A stretch of DNA of 64,000 bases from Nocardia sp. XZ_19_385. Lineage in GTDB: Bacteria; Actinomycetota; Actinomycetes; Mycobacteriales; Mycobacteriaceae. A model generated the notes under the pieces. It saw nothing but the letters and a program-made list of their open reading frames with translations, did not search any database and was not told the origin of the DNA. Positions 9,354-17,534 of this stretch are shown here, piece by piece. The stretch's first letter is position 1. The number at the start of each line of letters is the position of its first letter. The position numbers and the translations under genes were made by a program. The stretch lies in assembly GCF_015355755.1 (NCBI RefSeq), contig NZ_JACVEE010000004.1:124001-188000 (forward strand), read 5' to 3'.

Positions 9354-9377
9354 CGAATTGGAACGTGTTTCAATTCG
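9354..9377 (-). promoter_or_regulatory. Putative KstR operator upstream of the steroid isomerase gene
   Basis: Bases 9359-9372 read TGGAACGTGTTTCA and match the KstR consensus TnnAACnnGTTnnA at every fixed position. The dyad extends outward with perfect CGAATTG/CAATTCG arms (9354-9360, 9371-9377). KstR is the TetR-family repressor of cholesterol catabolism in mycobacteria and rhodococci. The consensus is quoted from memory. Confidence 0.65.
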
Positions 9378-10195
9378 GAGGATAACAGTCGGCGATTCCC
9401 TCGAGCGGGTGGATCTCACCAGGCGGGTCGCCCGGGCGGGATGCGGCGCCGACGACCCGAATTTCCTGGCTTTGTGGCAGTTGTTGTCGGCTGCTGCGGA
9501 CCGGTGACGACCGTTGCGTCGCGCCCGGGTCGGGGAGCGCCATTGCTCCCCCTGGTTCGCCGTTGAACCTTTGTCCTGTGCAGGTCTCTCTGCACATTCT
9601 GTCGGCCTTTCCAGGCCCGCCGTTACGGCCGTTCGGGGCCGTTGCGGATGGTGCCGTACTCGGGCGTAACCGCCTCGGGAAAGTGCTGATAGCCGCGACA
9701 AGGCGCTCCTCGTGCGGGGTGAGCGTCGTGGCGATATCGCCTTGCCGCAGTTCGGTTCCCGACCGGTCGGCATCCTTAAGTGTCGGCAGCGCAACACCTT
9801 TCGGCGGATCGTTGCGGCCAGGGCGGACCGGCTCGACCGGATCACGGTGTGGCGACCAGTAACTCGCGATGATCCCGTATGTGTGCGCCGGGCGGACCAC
9901 CCGTCCGCGGGTGAATCCGCCACTGGTATCTTCCTCCGGACCGCCGGGCGCCTGATAGGCACCGTCGATGGTGCCGAACCGGGCGTGTGAAAGCTGTATG
10001 TTCCTTATTCCTTTCGTCCGTTTCGCCCGTTATGTGCGGGCGGTGCACCAGTTCTGACGCTGCGACACCAGAAAACTCATCGCTACCTTTACGCGGTGTG
10101 TCGCGGTGGAACACCCAGGTACGTGCTGTTTACTCGGTCCGGTCAACCAGACGTTCGATCCAGATGTTCGAGTGACGAGTGAAAGCGGAGGAGTT
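9378..10195. other. 818-bp region without a convincing gene
   Basis: Open frames occur on both strands but show no family motif and no good start signal. Two short hairpins are visible: GGGGAGC/GCTCCCC (9532-9551) and GTGCAG/CTGCAC (9578-9595). The right end must hold the mIHF promoter. This may be decayed sequence or an RNA locus. Confidence 0.4.
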
Positions 10196-10510
10196 ATGGC
10201 ACTGCCCACGATGACCGCCGAGCAGCGCACCGAGGCGTTGGCCAAAGCTGCCGCGGTGCGCAAGGCGCGCTCCGAACTGATCGGCAAGGTGAAGGCGGGC
10301 AAGGTCTCGGTCGCCGAACTGCTGAAGAAGGCAGAGACCGATGATCTGGTGAAGAAGACGAAGGTAGCGGCCGTGATCAAGGCGCTTCCTGGTGTCGGAC
10401 CGGTCAAGGCCGCCAAGCTGATGGACCAGGCCGAGATCCCGGAGGACCGCCGCATCGGTGGGCTGGGCGCCCGCCAGCGGGCTGCCCTGCTGGACGCGCT
10501 CGAGGCCTGA
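10196..10510 (+). CDS. mihF: Actinobacterial integration host factor (mIHF) family DNA-binding protein
   Basis: A 104-residue basic nucleoid protein. The start MALPTMTAEQRTEALAKAAAVRKARSELIGKVKAGKVSVAELL and the helix-hairpin-helix-like segment VIKALPGVGPVKAAKLMDQAEIPEDRRIGGLGARQRAALL are characteristic of mycobacterial mIHF and Streptomyces sIHF, which bind and compact DNA and stimulate phage integrase. ATG 10196 has an excellent GGAGGAG 5 nt upstream. In Mycobacterium mihF sits next to gmk. Here it stands alone between a steroid isomerase and a NUDIX gene, so it may be a second paralog. Confidence 0.85.
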   Translation: MALPTMTAEQRTEALAKAAAVRKARSELIGKVKAGKVSVAELLKKAETDDLVKKTKVAAVIKALPGVGPVKAAKLMDQAEIPEDRRIGGLGARQRAALLDALEA

Positions 10511-10534
10511 GTTCCAACAGGTTTCGGCACGTCG

Positions 10535-10547
10535 TAGTCTGCAGGGC
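10535..10547 (+). promoter_or_regulatory. -10 box for a leaderless transcript of the NUDIX gene
   Basis: TAGTCT at 10535-10540 fits TAnnnT and is separated by seven bases from ATG 10548. AGGG lies only 2 nt from the start, too close for a good Shine-Dalgarno. Confidence 0.45.
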
Positions 10548-10952
10548 ATGGAACGAACGCTCACATCCGTTGCTTGGTTGTGTGTCGAGGATGGCAGGTT
10601 GCTCGCGGTCCGTACGCAGGGCCGCGACGCCTTCTATCTCCCCGGCGGCAAACCCGAGCCGGGGGAAACCCTGACGCGAGCGCTCGTCCGTGAAGTCCGC
10701 GAGGAAGTGGGCGTGGAGATCGCCGAACACGCCATCACGCCCGAGGTGACCATTACGGCTCCGGCCCACGGTCGCCCCGGCACCCTCGTCGAAATGCACT
10801 GTTTCCGCGCACCGGGGCAAGGCGTTCCCGCCCCGGCCGCGGAAATCGCCGAAATGGCTTGGCTCGGACCGGAAGACGGCCATCTCTGCGCTCCGGCCGT
10901 GGTGCGGGCGCTACGTCATCTCACCACGGTTCGAGGCTGGGACTGGCCCTGA
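10548..10952 (+). CDS. NUDIX hydrolase
   Basis: A 134-residue NUDIX-fold pyrophosphohydrolase. The NUDIX box is complete: GKPEPGETLTRALVREVREEVGV fits G-x5-E-x7-REU-x-EE-x-G-U, which supplies the Mg2+-binding glutamates. The flanking LPGGKPEPGE and a late WLGPEDG are typical of small MutT-like housekeeping enzymes acting on nucleoside diphosphates linked to another group. The substrate cannot be read from sequence. The start is placed at ATG 10548 with a leaderless-type -10 box 7 nt upstream. It is separate from mihF, whose stop is 37 bp earlier, and convergent with the following membrane protein gene. Confidence 0.9.
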   Translation: MERTLTSVAWLCVEDGRLLAVRTQGRDAFYLPGGKPEPGETLTRALVREVREEVGVEIAEHAITPEVTITAPAHGRPGTLVEMHCFRAPGQGVPAPAAEIAEMAWLGPEDGHLCAPAVVRALRHLTTVRGWDWP

Positions 10953-11010
10953 ACCCGCAGACCTGTGCACGCCCCGCAGCGCTTCCAGAGGCTGGGGGGC
11001 GTTCGCAGTT

Positions 11011-11541
11011 TCAGCGCTTTCTGGCGCGGGGGAAGCGGAATTCGATCGGGTCCGGATCGGGGACGTGCGGCCCGCGCGGAGGTACCAGCAGGCAGGCCAG
11101 GCCGAGGCCCAGCAGCGCGGTGACGCTGATCAGGCTCAACGTGTAGCTGAAGGCGCCGATATCGGCCGGTTTGTGGGCCACGTGATAGATCAGGTGCGGA
11201 ACCGAGAACACCAGCCAGCCCAGACCCGCGGCCTGCGCCAGGGTGGGCCCGCCGCGCCACAGCGCGAAGGCCGAGATAGCGCCCATGCCGAGGAAGAATC
11301 CGCCGACGTCGCCGGCCAGGTGATGGTTGAACGGGCCGTCCACCGCGACCCACTGCATCCCGAACCCGGGGAAGCTGGTGTACCAGGAACGCGGGGCGAA
11401 GACCGCCCACAGGCCGGTCACCAGGCCCATGGCGGCCAGGATGCCCAGCATGATGCGTACGGCCAGCCAGCGGCGGCGATGCTGTTCGAATTGCATCCGG
11501 ACCCGCACCCCGCCGGATTTGCCTTCTACCCTGATCCGCAT
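11011..11541 (-). CDS. Four-TM integral membrane protein of unknown function
   Basis: A 176-residue protein with a basic, Arg-rich N-terminus and about four hydrophobic helices (around residues 27-46, 78-95, 104-122 and 135-155), ending in a basic tail. The WYTSFPGFGMQWVAVDGPFNHHLAGDVGGFFLGMG loop between helices 1 and 2 is conserved-looking and rich in aromatic residues. I do not recognise a named function; similar small proteins occur widely in actinobacteria. ATG 11541 has GGAG 6 nt upstream; an internal ATG at residue 16 is an alternative. It is in the same direction as fdhD, 82 bp downstream of it. Confidence 0.8.
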   Translation of the reverse strand: MRIRVEGKSGGVRVRMQFEQHRRRWLAVRIMLGILAAMGLVTGLWAVFAPRSWYTSFPGFGMQWVAVDGPFNHHLAGDVGGFFLGMGAISAFALWRGGPTLAQAAGLGWLVFSVPHLIYHVAHKPADIGAFSYTLSLISVTALLGLGLACLLVPPRGPHVPDPDPIEFRFPRARKR

Positions 11542-11623
11542 CGGTCACTCCATTCCCTGCCGAGGAGATCGGTGTTGTCACCGTAAACCTGCGACACAGG
11601 TACCTGCAATAGGCGTCGAGCGG

Positions 11624-12445
11624 CTAGCCCTGGATTCCGGAGATGCGGTGCGCGCCGGTGTAGATGTTCATGGTTTCTCCGCGCAGGAATCCGACCAGGG
11701 TGAGGCCGGAGTCGGCCGCGAGGTCGACGGCCAGTGAACTGGGGGCGGAGACGGCGCCGAGCATGGGGATGCCCGCCTGAACGGCCTTCTGCACCAGTTC
11801 GAAGGACGCGCGGCCGCTGACGATCAGGAGGAGATCGTGTGCGGGGATACGGTTTTCGCGCAGTGCCCAGCCGAGGACCTTGTCGACGGCGTTGTGCCGG
11901 CCGATGTCCTCACGGACGGCCAGCAGGGTGCCGTCGGTAGTGAACAGTCCCGCGGCGTGCAGGCCGCCGGTGGCGTCGAATACGGCCTGCTGTGTCCGCA
12001 GGGTGTCCGGCATGGTCGCGAGCGCGGCGGTGTCGACGGTGAGACCGTCCGTGGGGATCGGGTATCTGGTGCGCGCCCGGACGTCGTCGAGTGCCGTTTT
12101 GCCGCAGAGTCCGCACGCGCTGGTGGTCAGGAAGCCGCGCGGCTGAATCGGTGTCGGAGTGCGCAGTTGGATGTCGAGGACGTTGTAGGTGTTCTGGCCG
12201 TTCTCGTCGGTGCCCGAGCAGTAGCGCGCACTGACGATGTCGTCGGCGGTGGCGATGATGTTCTCGCTCAACAGGAATCCGTGCACCAGATCGATATCGC
12301 TGCCCGGGGTACGCATGGTGACCGTCAAAGACTGTCCGCCGAGCCGGATTTCGAGCGGTTCCTCGACCGCGAGGGTGTCGGGGCGTTTGATCTCGCCAGT
12401 GGCGGTGACCCGCAGGGTAGGACGACGAGCGGTCACTCGCGTCAC
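11624..12445 (-). CDS. fdhD: Formate dehydrogenase accessory sulfurtransferase FdhD
   Basis: A 273-residue protein that carries sulfur from a cysteine desulfurase to the molybdenum cofactor, which is needed for active formate-dehydrogenase-type enzymes. Seen: EEPLEIRLGG, TMRTPGSDIDLVHGFLLSE, the CxxC sulfur-carrier motif in TSACGLCGKTA, REDIGRHNAVDKVLG and SGRASFELVQKA, all classic FdhD motifs. The GTG start at 12445 overlaps the stop of the preceding fdhF-like gene by 4 bp (GTGA), indicating translational coupling and a shared mRNA. This pairing, as with Rv2900c-Rv2899c in M. tuberculosis, supports the neighbour being a molybdo-bis-PGD enzyme. Confidence 0.93.
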   Translation of the reverse strand: MTRVTARRPTLRVTATGEIKRPDTLAVEEPLEIRLGGQSLTVTMRTPGSDIDLVHGFLLSENIIATADDIVSARYCSGTDENGQNTYNVLDIQLRTPTPIQPRGFLTTSACGLCGKTALDDVRARTRYPIPTDGLTVDTAALATMPDTLRTQQAVFDATGGLHAAGLFTTDGTLLAVREDIGRHNAVDKVLGWALRENRIPAHDLLLIVSGRASFELVQKAVQAGIPMLGAVSAPSSLAVDLAADSGLTLVGFLRGETMNIYTGAHRISGIQG

Positions 12446-14751
12446 GACGAGGCACCGACGTGCACGTGCGGCTCCAGCCGAATCGTGACCGCCTTGGAGA
12501 CCGGCGTATTCGACCGTGCCGCAACGTGATCGAGCGGGATCAGCGGATTGGTCTCGGGGTAGTAGGCGGCGGCGTTGCCGCGCGGGGTCGGGTAGGCGAC
12601 GAGGCGGAAGCCGGTGACGCGGCGCTCGGATCCGTCCTTCCACTCCGAGACCACATCCACCAGATCGCCGTCCGCGAAACCGAATTCGGTGATGTCGTCG
12701 AGGTGCATGAGGACTACGCGGCGGCCGCCGTGCACGCCGCGGTAGCGGTCGTCGAGGCCGTAGATGGTGGTGTTGTACTGGTCGTGGCTGCGCAGGGTCT
12801 GCAGGATCAGCTTGCCCGGCGGCACCTCGAGCCAGTGCAGGTCGTTCACCGCGAAGTTGGCTTTGCCGGTGGCGGTACGGAATTCACGGGCATCCCGCGG
12901 CGGGTGCGGCAGTACGAAGCCGTTGCGTTCACGGACGCGGCGGTTGTAGTCGGCGCAGCCGGGGACGACGTGGGCGATGGCGTCGCGGATCTTGTCGTAG
13001 TCGCGGCGGTAGTGGTCCCAGGGGACCGGATGGTCCGGCCCGAACAGTTCGAGCGCGAGTTCGCACACGATGCCGACCTCGCTGCGTAAGTGCTCGCTGA
13101 CCGGGTGTAATCGACCGGTGGAAAGATGCACCATCGACATCGAATCCTCCACCGACACCTGCTGTTTCACGCCGTCGCGGACATCGGCGTCGGTGCGACC
13201 CAGGGTGGGCAGGATGAGCGCGGTGCGGCCGTGCACGACGTGACTGCGGTTCAGTTTGGTCGACACCTGCACGGTGAGGCCGCAGCCGCGCAACGCGGCC
13301 TCGGTCACCGCGGTGTCGGGGGTGGCGGAGACGAAATTGCCGCCCATGCCGAAGAACACCTTCGCGCGGCCCTCGCGCATGGCACGGATCGCGTTGACGG
13401 TGTCGAAGCCGTGGGCGCGCGGGCTGGTGATGCCGAACTCACGGTCCAGGGCATCGAGGAAGGTGTCGGGCACCTTCTCCCAGATGCCCATGGTGCGGTC
13501 GCCCTGCACATTCGAATGGCCGCGCACGGGGCAGACGCCCGCGCCCGGCTTGCCGATCATGCCGCGCAGGAGCAGCAGATTGGTGGCTTCCTCGATGGTG
13601 GCGACGCCGTGCACCTGCTGGGTCAGGCCCATCGCCCAGCAGATGATGATCCGCTCGGAGTGCGCGAGCAGTGCCGCGGTGCGGTCGAGATCGGCTCGGG
13701 TGAGCCCGGTCGCCTGCAGTACGGTGTCGAGATCGACTGCGCGGGCGTGGTTTTCGTAGGCGTCGAAACCGGCGCAGTGCGCGTCGACGAACGGGCGATC
13801 GACCACGGTGCCCGGGGCTCGGTCCTCCGCTTCGAACAGCAGCCGGGCCAGCCCTTGGAACAGCGCCATGTCGCCGCCGAGCCGGATCTGTAAGAAGTCG
13901 TCGGCGATCGCGACGCCGCTGGTCACACCCTTGACGGTTTGCGGATCGCGGAAGCCCAGCAGGCCGGCCTCCGGCAGTGGGTTGACCGCGATCACCTTGG
14001 CGCCGTTGGCTTTCGCACCGGCCAGCGCGCTGAGCATGCGGGGGTGGTTGGTGCCCGGGTTCTGGCCCGCCACGATGATCAGATCGGCCTTGCCGAAATC
14101 GTCGATCGACACCGAACCCTTGCCGATGCCGATGGAACTGATCAGCGCCGCACCCGAGGACTCGTGGCACATGTTCGAGCAATCCGGCAGGTTGTTGGTG
14201 CCGAAACTGCGGACCAGTAGCTGGTAGAGGAACGCCGTCTCGTTGGCGGTGCGCCCGGAGGTGTAGAACACCGCCTCGTCGGGAGAAGCCAAGGCGCGCA
14301 ACTCATCCGCGATCAGCCGGTAGGCATCCGCCCAGGCAATCGGTTCGTAGTGGGTGGCGCCGGGGCGCAGCACCATCGGGTGCGTGAGCCGCCCCTGCTG
14401 TCCCAGCCAATATCCGGACTTGCTTTCCAGATCATCGATCGAATGGGTGGCGAAGAACTCCGGGGTGACCGTGCGCAGCGTCGCTTCCTCCGCCACCGCC
14501 TTCGCGCCGTTCTCGCAGAACTCGGCGGGGCGGCGATGCCCGGACGGCTCCGGCCACGCGCAACCGGGACAGTCGAACCCGTGCACCTGATTGACGCGGG
14601 CGAGCGTCCGGGCCGTGCGGAGCACCCCCATCTCCTCGACCGACCGCTTCAGCGAGACGGCCACGGCGGTGAGACCGGCCGCCTGCTGCTTGGGCGCGGT
14701 GACGCTCAGAGCCGACTCGTCGATGTCCTGTCTGGGACTGCTGCGGTGCAT
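12442..14751 (-). CDS. fdhF: Molybdopterin oxidoreductase, FdhF/YdeP-type alpha subunit
   Basis: A 769-residue cytoplasmic molybdo-bis-PGD enzyme of the YdeP/FdhF subgroup. N-terminal Cys residues (FDCPGCAW and EFCENG) fit the iron-sulfur site of this group. Cofactor-binding segments include YTSGRTANETAFLYQLLVRSFGTNNLPDCSNMCHESS, ADLIIVAGQNPGTNHPRM, and the C-terminal molydopterin-binding LQTLRSHDQYNTTIYGLDDRYRG. The Cys in SNMCHESS is a candidate molybdenum ligand region. No NAD- or quinone-linked partner subunit is adjacent, so the electron acceptor is unknown; related proteins act in formate oxidation or acid resistance. ATG 14751 has AGAGGA about 11 nt upstream. It precedes fdhD and follows the FHA gene by 47 bp. 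Confidence 0.88.
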   Translation of the reverse strand: MHRSSPRQDIDESALSVTAPKQQAAGLTAVAVSLKRSVEEMGVLRTARTLARVNQVHGFDCPGCAWPEPSGHRRPAEFCENGAKAVAEEATLRTVTPEFFATHSIDDLESKSGYWLGQQGRLTHPMVLRPGATHYEPIAWADAYRLIADELRALASPDEAVFYTSGRTANETAFLYQLLVRSFGTNNLPDCSNMCHESSGAALISSIGIGKGSVSIDDFGKADLIIVAGQNPGTNHPRMLSALAGAKANGAKVIAVNPLPEAGLLGFRDPQTVKGVTSGVAIADDFLQIRLGGDMALFQGLARLLFEAEDRAPGTVVDRPFVDAHCAGFDAYENHARAVDLDTVLQATGLTRADLDRTAALLAHSERIIICWAMGLTQQVHGVATIEEATNLLLLRGMIGKPGAGVCPVRGHSNVQGDRTMGIWEKVPDTFLDALDREFGITSPRAHGFDTVNAIRAMREGRAKVFFGMGGNFVSATPDTAVTEAALRGCGLTVQVSTKLNRSHVVHGRTALILPTLGRTDADVRDGVKQQVSVEDSMSMVHLSTGRLHPVSEHLRSEVGIVCELALELFGPDHPVPWDHYRRDYDKIRDAIAHVVPGCADYNRRVRERNGFVLPHPPRDAREFRTATGKANFAVNDLHWLEVPPGKLILQTLRSHDQYNTTIYGLDDRYRGVHGGRRVVLMHLDDITEFGFADGDLVDVVSEWKDGSERRVTGFRLVAYPTPRGNAAAYYPETNPLIPLDHVAARSNTPVSKAVTIRLEPHVHVGASS

Positions 14752-14798
14752 GGTCGGTATTGTCCTCTCTCGCCTGGCGATTCGCCAGCAACCCCCGG

Positions 14799-16235
14799 TC
14801 AGCGCCGCTTTTGCAAGATCTTCGGCACCGCGGAGCGGCGTTCACCAGGTCGATAGGTCACCACGCGCTCGCCGATGCGGATGCTCCAGCCCGGCGGGAG
14901 CTCGGTTGCCGAGGTACCGATGCGCGTCCACTTCTCGGCACCCGGTGCGGCGATGAAAGTGCCCGCGGGAGTGGAGGCGTCGCGCACGAAGACCTTGCCG
15001 CGCTCCGGGGTGACGTAGGCGTGCACCCGGGACACGTGCCGGTCGCGCGGGACCTGGAGCGGGGCAGCGGCGGCGGTGCGGACCGAGTCGTCGGCCGACG
15101 GGCTGCGGCCGATGACGTAGGCGCGATCCAACGGGAAAACCGTGTCCTCGAAGACGAGCGCACCGGTGTGCGAGCCGCGGGAATCCGGCGGCGTAGCGGG
15201 CGGACGCGGGCCCTCCGGGGTCGGATCCTTTTGCAGCACAACAGGGTCCGAATCCGGGACCTGAGACCAGGCCTGCGGCATGGCCTCGGTGCTGGCCGGC
15301 TCGGCGCGGCCACCCGTGGCTTTGGCGGTGGGTCCTTCGGAGCCGGCGACGTCGGTCACGCGGCGAGGTTGCGCGGGTTTGCCGCCGGAGGGTGAGCGAC
15401 CTGCGCCGGAGGTTTCTACCCGGCCGGATCCGGCGGCCGGGGAACGATTGGGGCCCGAGGTTTCCGTGCGGTTGGCCTCGGTGGCAGGGGAACGGCCGGG
15501 GCCGGAGATTTCCGTGCGGTTCGCGGCGGTGGCCGGTGCGCGGCCTGGTCCCGAGGTCTCCGTGGGGTTCCCCGCGGTGGTTGCAGAGCGGCCTTGCCCG
15601 GAGGCTTCCGACTGGCCCGGTCCGGTGGCGCGTGGCTGGCCGGAGGTTTCCGAGCGATCCGGCACGGTGGGTTCATCGAGGGCGTCGAAGCCCGCGGGCA
15701 TGGTCTGCGCGGGCTCGGCGGCCTGTGGTTTCGCGACGGTCCGCTGGGGCGGCCGTTTCCCCGCCCGCCGGAGCCCGACGCGTAGCTCGAAACCACCGCC
15801 CGGCACGATCCCGTCACGCAGATTCGATCGCGGGTGCACCGGCATTTCGATATTGCCGGCGACGCTGATCCGGCGCACCGGCTCGCGCACGATCTCGTCG
15901 ACCCAGGTGAAAGCGCGGGCCCCGGATAGTCGCCGGGTTCCCTCGGCGCCTTGGATTTCGGCGATCAACGGACCGCGCAACAGGATCACGGTGCCATCGG
16001 AAGTCGGTGCGACCAGTCCGAACGGCGGCGGCTCCGAACCGCCGACGAAGATGACGGCGGCCAGCCGCTGCACTATCGCCGCGCCGGGATGGTCCCCGTT
16101 GGCAACGGCTTCGATAGCGCCGAGAATCCGTTCGGTAGCGGCGGTTTCGCCACCCAGATAGATGACGACTTCGCCGAAGCGTGCGATGAGACCTTCGCCC
16201 GGCGCGATCCCTACGGTCGACGGGTTCTTGACCAC
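14799..16235 (-). CDS. FHA-domain protein with 16-residue tandem repeats
   Basis: A 478-residue signalling protein. Residues 1-155 form an unnamed domain (RFGEVVIYLGGETAATERIL, VILLRGPLIAEIQG) that I associate with actinobacterial FHA/RDD proteins. Residues 193-286 contain six tandem 14-16-residue units of the pattern NRTETSGPGRSPATxA. Residues about 360-462 form a forkhead-associated domain: YVIGRSP, DRHVSRVHAYV, VFVRDASTPAGTFIAAPG, WSIRIGERVVTY, which binds phosphothreonine and so suggests a Ser/Thr kinase partner. GTG 16235 is chosen because GGAAGGAGG lies 5 nt upstream. No kinase is adjacent. The downstream fdhF-fdhD pair is on the same strand 47 bp away, but a functional link is not evident. 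Confidence 0.8.
   Translation of the reverse strand: MVKNPSTVGIAPGEGLIARFGEVVIYLGGETAATERILGAIEAVANGDHPGAAIVQRLAAVIFVGGSEPPPFGLVAPTSDGTVILLRGPLIAEIQGAEGTRRLSGARAFTWVDEIVREPVRRISVAGNIEMPVHPRSNLRDGIVPGGGFELRVGLRRAGKRPPQRTVAKPQAAEPAQTMPAGFDALDEPTVPDRSETSGQPRATGPGQSEASGQGRSATTAGNPTETSGPGRAPATAANRTEISGPGRSPATEANRTETSGPNRSPAAGSGRVETSGAGRSPSGGKPAQPRRVTDVAGSEGPTAKATGGRAEPASTEAMPQAWSQVPDSDPVVLQKDPTPEGPRPPATPPDSRGSHTGALVFEDTVFPLDRAYVIGRSPSADDSVRTAAAAPLQVPRDRHVSRVHAYVTPERGKVFVRDASTPAGTFIAAPGAEKWTRIGTSATELPPGWSIRIGERVVTYRPGERRSAVPKILQKRR
15378..15659 (-). repeat. 48-bp tandem repeat inside the FHA gene
   Basis: Six imperfect copies of a 48-bp (16-codon) unit, the first truncated to 14 codons. Encoded units: DRSETSGQPRATGP, GQSEASGQGRSATTAG, NPTETSGPGRAPATAA, NRTEISGPGRSPATEA, NRTETSGPNRSPAAGS and GRVETSGAGRSPSGGK. 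Copy number probably varies between strains. Confidence 0.75.
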
Positions 16236-16423
16236 CCGCGCCTCCTTCCGAGCACCTGCCTGCGGCTCGCTGATGCGCGGGCCGCTGTATGAGCGGCGGA
16301 TTCGGTGGCCACACTCGCTCATACCGGCGTCCAGCATAGGTCGTCCGGGCGGGCGGGATCCGGGTCGCGGATCGCCGCAGGGGGAGCCCGAACCGGTTCG
16401 CGCCCACCCCGTGTGGTGCGGAT

Positions 16424-16486
16424 TCAGCGGCGCGGCGGCGCGTGCAGGCCGACGCGTCCGGCGCTGCCTGCGGTGATGAGGATCAT
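16424..16486 (-). pseudogene. 5' remnant of a second NmrA/SDR-like gene
   Basis: An ATG at 16486 overlaps the stop of the NmrA-like gene (ATGA, 16483-16486) and opens a 20-codon frame, MILITAGSAGRVGLHAPPRR. This repeats the Rossmann start MILITGGRGTVATEL of the upstream gene and then stops. The 19 bp around the two starts are nearly identical in DNA. I infer a tandem paralog lost except for its coupled start. Confidence 0.45.
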
Positions 16487-17313
16487 TGGGTCGCGGCGAA
16501 CGCATCGCGGTGCTCTTGCACCCACTGGGCGAACGGGCGGGCGGGGTGACCGGTGATCACTTCCACGGCATCGGAAAGGGGGGTGGGCACGCCGTCGCAG
16601 CGGGCCCAGTAGTCGAGTAGACCGGTGGCAAAGTGCGCGGGCATGAAGTCGGCCACTTCCGCGCGCCAAGCCTCTGGGGTGACGTGCGCGATCTCGACCG
16701 GGCGGTCGATGATCGTGCCGATCAGTTCCAGCTGTTCGGTGAATGTGAGGGTTTGCGGGCCGGTCAGCGTGTGGCCGCGGCCGCGGTGATCCGGCCGGGT
16801 CAGCAGAGCGTGCGCGACAGCGGCGATGTCGCGTTCGTGGATCGGGTCGGCGTAGGCATTCGGATAGGGCAGGTTGACCGGCCGTCCGGCGCGGATCGAC
16901 CAGGCCCAGCCGCGGGCATTGCCCGCGAAGGCGCCGGGGCGGAGCACGGTGACGGTCATCGGGGCGTCGGCGAGGCCGAGTTCGGCGTCGAGGTGCGCTT
17001 TCGCGACCGGGTTGGTGGTGGCATCGGGGTCCAGCGTGGCGGACGAGGACAGCAGCACGATGTGATCGACACCGGCTTCGGTTGCGGCTGTGACGAATTC
17101 GGAGATGTGCGTTGCGTTGGCGTAAAGGAAGACCGAGCTGACGTCATCGAGGGCGGCGGCGAAGGTGCTTGGATCTTTGAGATCGCAGACGGCAGCCGGT
17201 GGGTCGAGCTCGTCGGGACGGGCGGAGCCGATGCGGACGGCGTGGCCGTCGTCGATCAGCAGGGAACGCAGCTCGGTGGCGACCGTACCGCGGCCTCCGG
17301 TGATGAGAATCAT
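16483..17313 (-). CDS. NmrA-like NAD(P)-binding protein (atypical SDR)
   Basis: A 276-residue Rossmann protein. MILITGGRGTVATELRSLLIDDGHAVRIGSARP is the nucleotide-binding start (GxxGxxA form), followed by FLYANATHISEFVTAATEAGVDHIVLLSSSATLDPD and VLRPGAFAGNARGWAWSIRAG, typical of the NmrA/TMR-like NAD(P)H-sensing or quinone-reductase subgroup (like QorB). The usual catalytic Tyr-x3-Lys is absent, as in that group. ATG 17313 has AGGAG 6 nt upstream. It is divergent from a TetR gene, and the shared 221-bp region carries three operator-like palindromes, so it is probably the target of that repressor. Confidence 0.85.
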   Translation of the reverse strand: MILITGGRGTVATELRSLLIDDGHAVRIGSARPDELDPPAAVCDLKDPSTFAAALDDVSSVFLYANATHISEFVTAATEAGVDHIVLLSSSATLDPDATTNPVAKAHLDAELGLADAPMTVTVLRPGAFAGNARGWAWSIRAGRPVNLPYPNAYADPIHERDIAAVAHALLTRPDHRGRGHTLTGPQTLTFTEQLELIGTIIDRPVEIAHVTPEAWRAEVADFMPAHFATGLLDYWARCDGVPTPLSDAVEVITGHPARPFAQWVQEHRDAFAATQ

Positions 17314-17451
17314 GAGAACTCCTGGTGGAGAGGGTGTTTGGGGATTGTGGCCGTTTTCGGCGAAGGGCTTCCGCTGCAGGGTCTCGCGCGGTTGCCTCTT
17401 TCGAGAACGAAGGCTTGCCCGCACGCGCAGCCGGTGGAACGGCGCTCGTAA

Positions 17452-17512
17452 CGAACGTTGTTCGACATATTCACGCTAGAGTGCGAACGGTGTTCGTGTC
17501 AAACGGCGTTCG
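17452..17512 (+). promoter_or_regulatory. Three CGAAC-N3-GTTCG operators between the NmrA-like and TetR genes
   Basis: Copies at 17452-17464 and 17484-17496 are perfect 13-bp palindromes, and one at 17500-17512 has a single mismatch (CAAAC). The two right-hand copies start 16 bp apart and the left pair 32 bp apart, so all lie on a 16-bp grid. They sit just upstream of the tetR start and within the divergent promoter region, a classic autorepressor layout. Confidence 0.65.
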
Positions 17513-17534
17513 TGCGGCGCGTATGCTCACCTCC

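Noticed and set aside
8964..9962. A 332-residue version of the steroid isomerase-like protein
   Set aside because: The extra 207 N-terminal residues are Arg/Pro/Thr-rich without family similarity and would read through the operator; ATG 9341 gives the normal KSI length.
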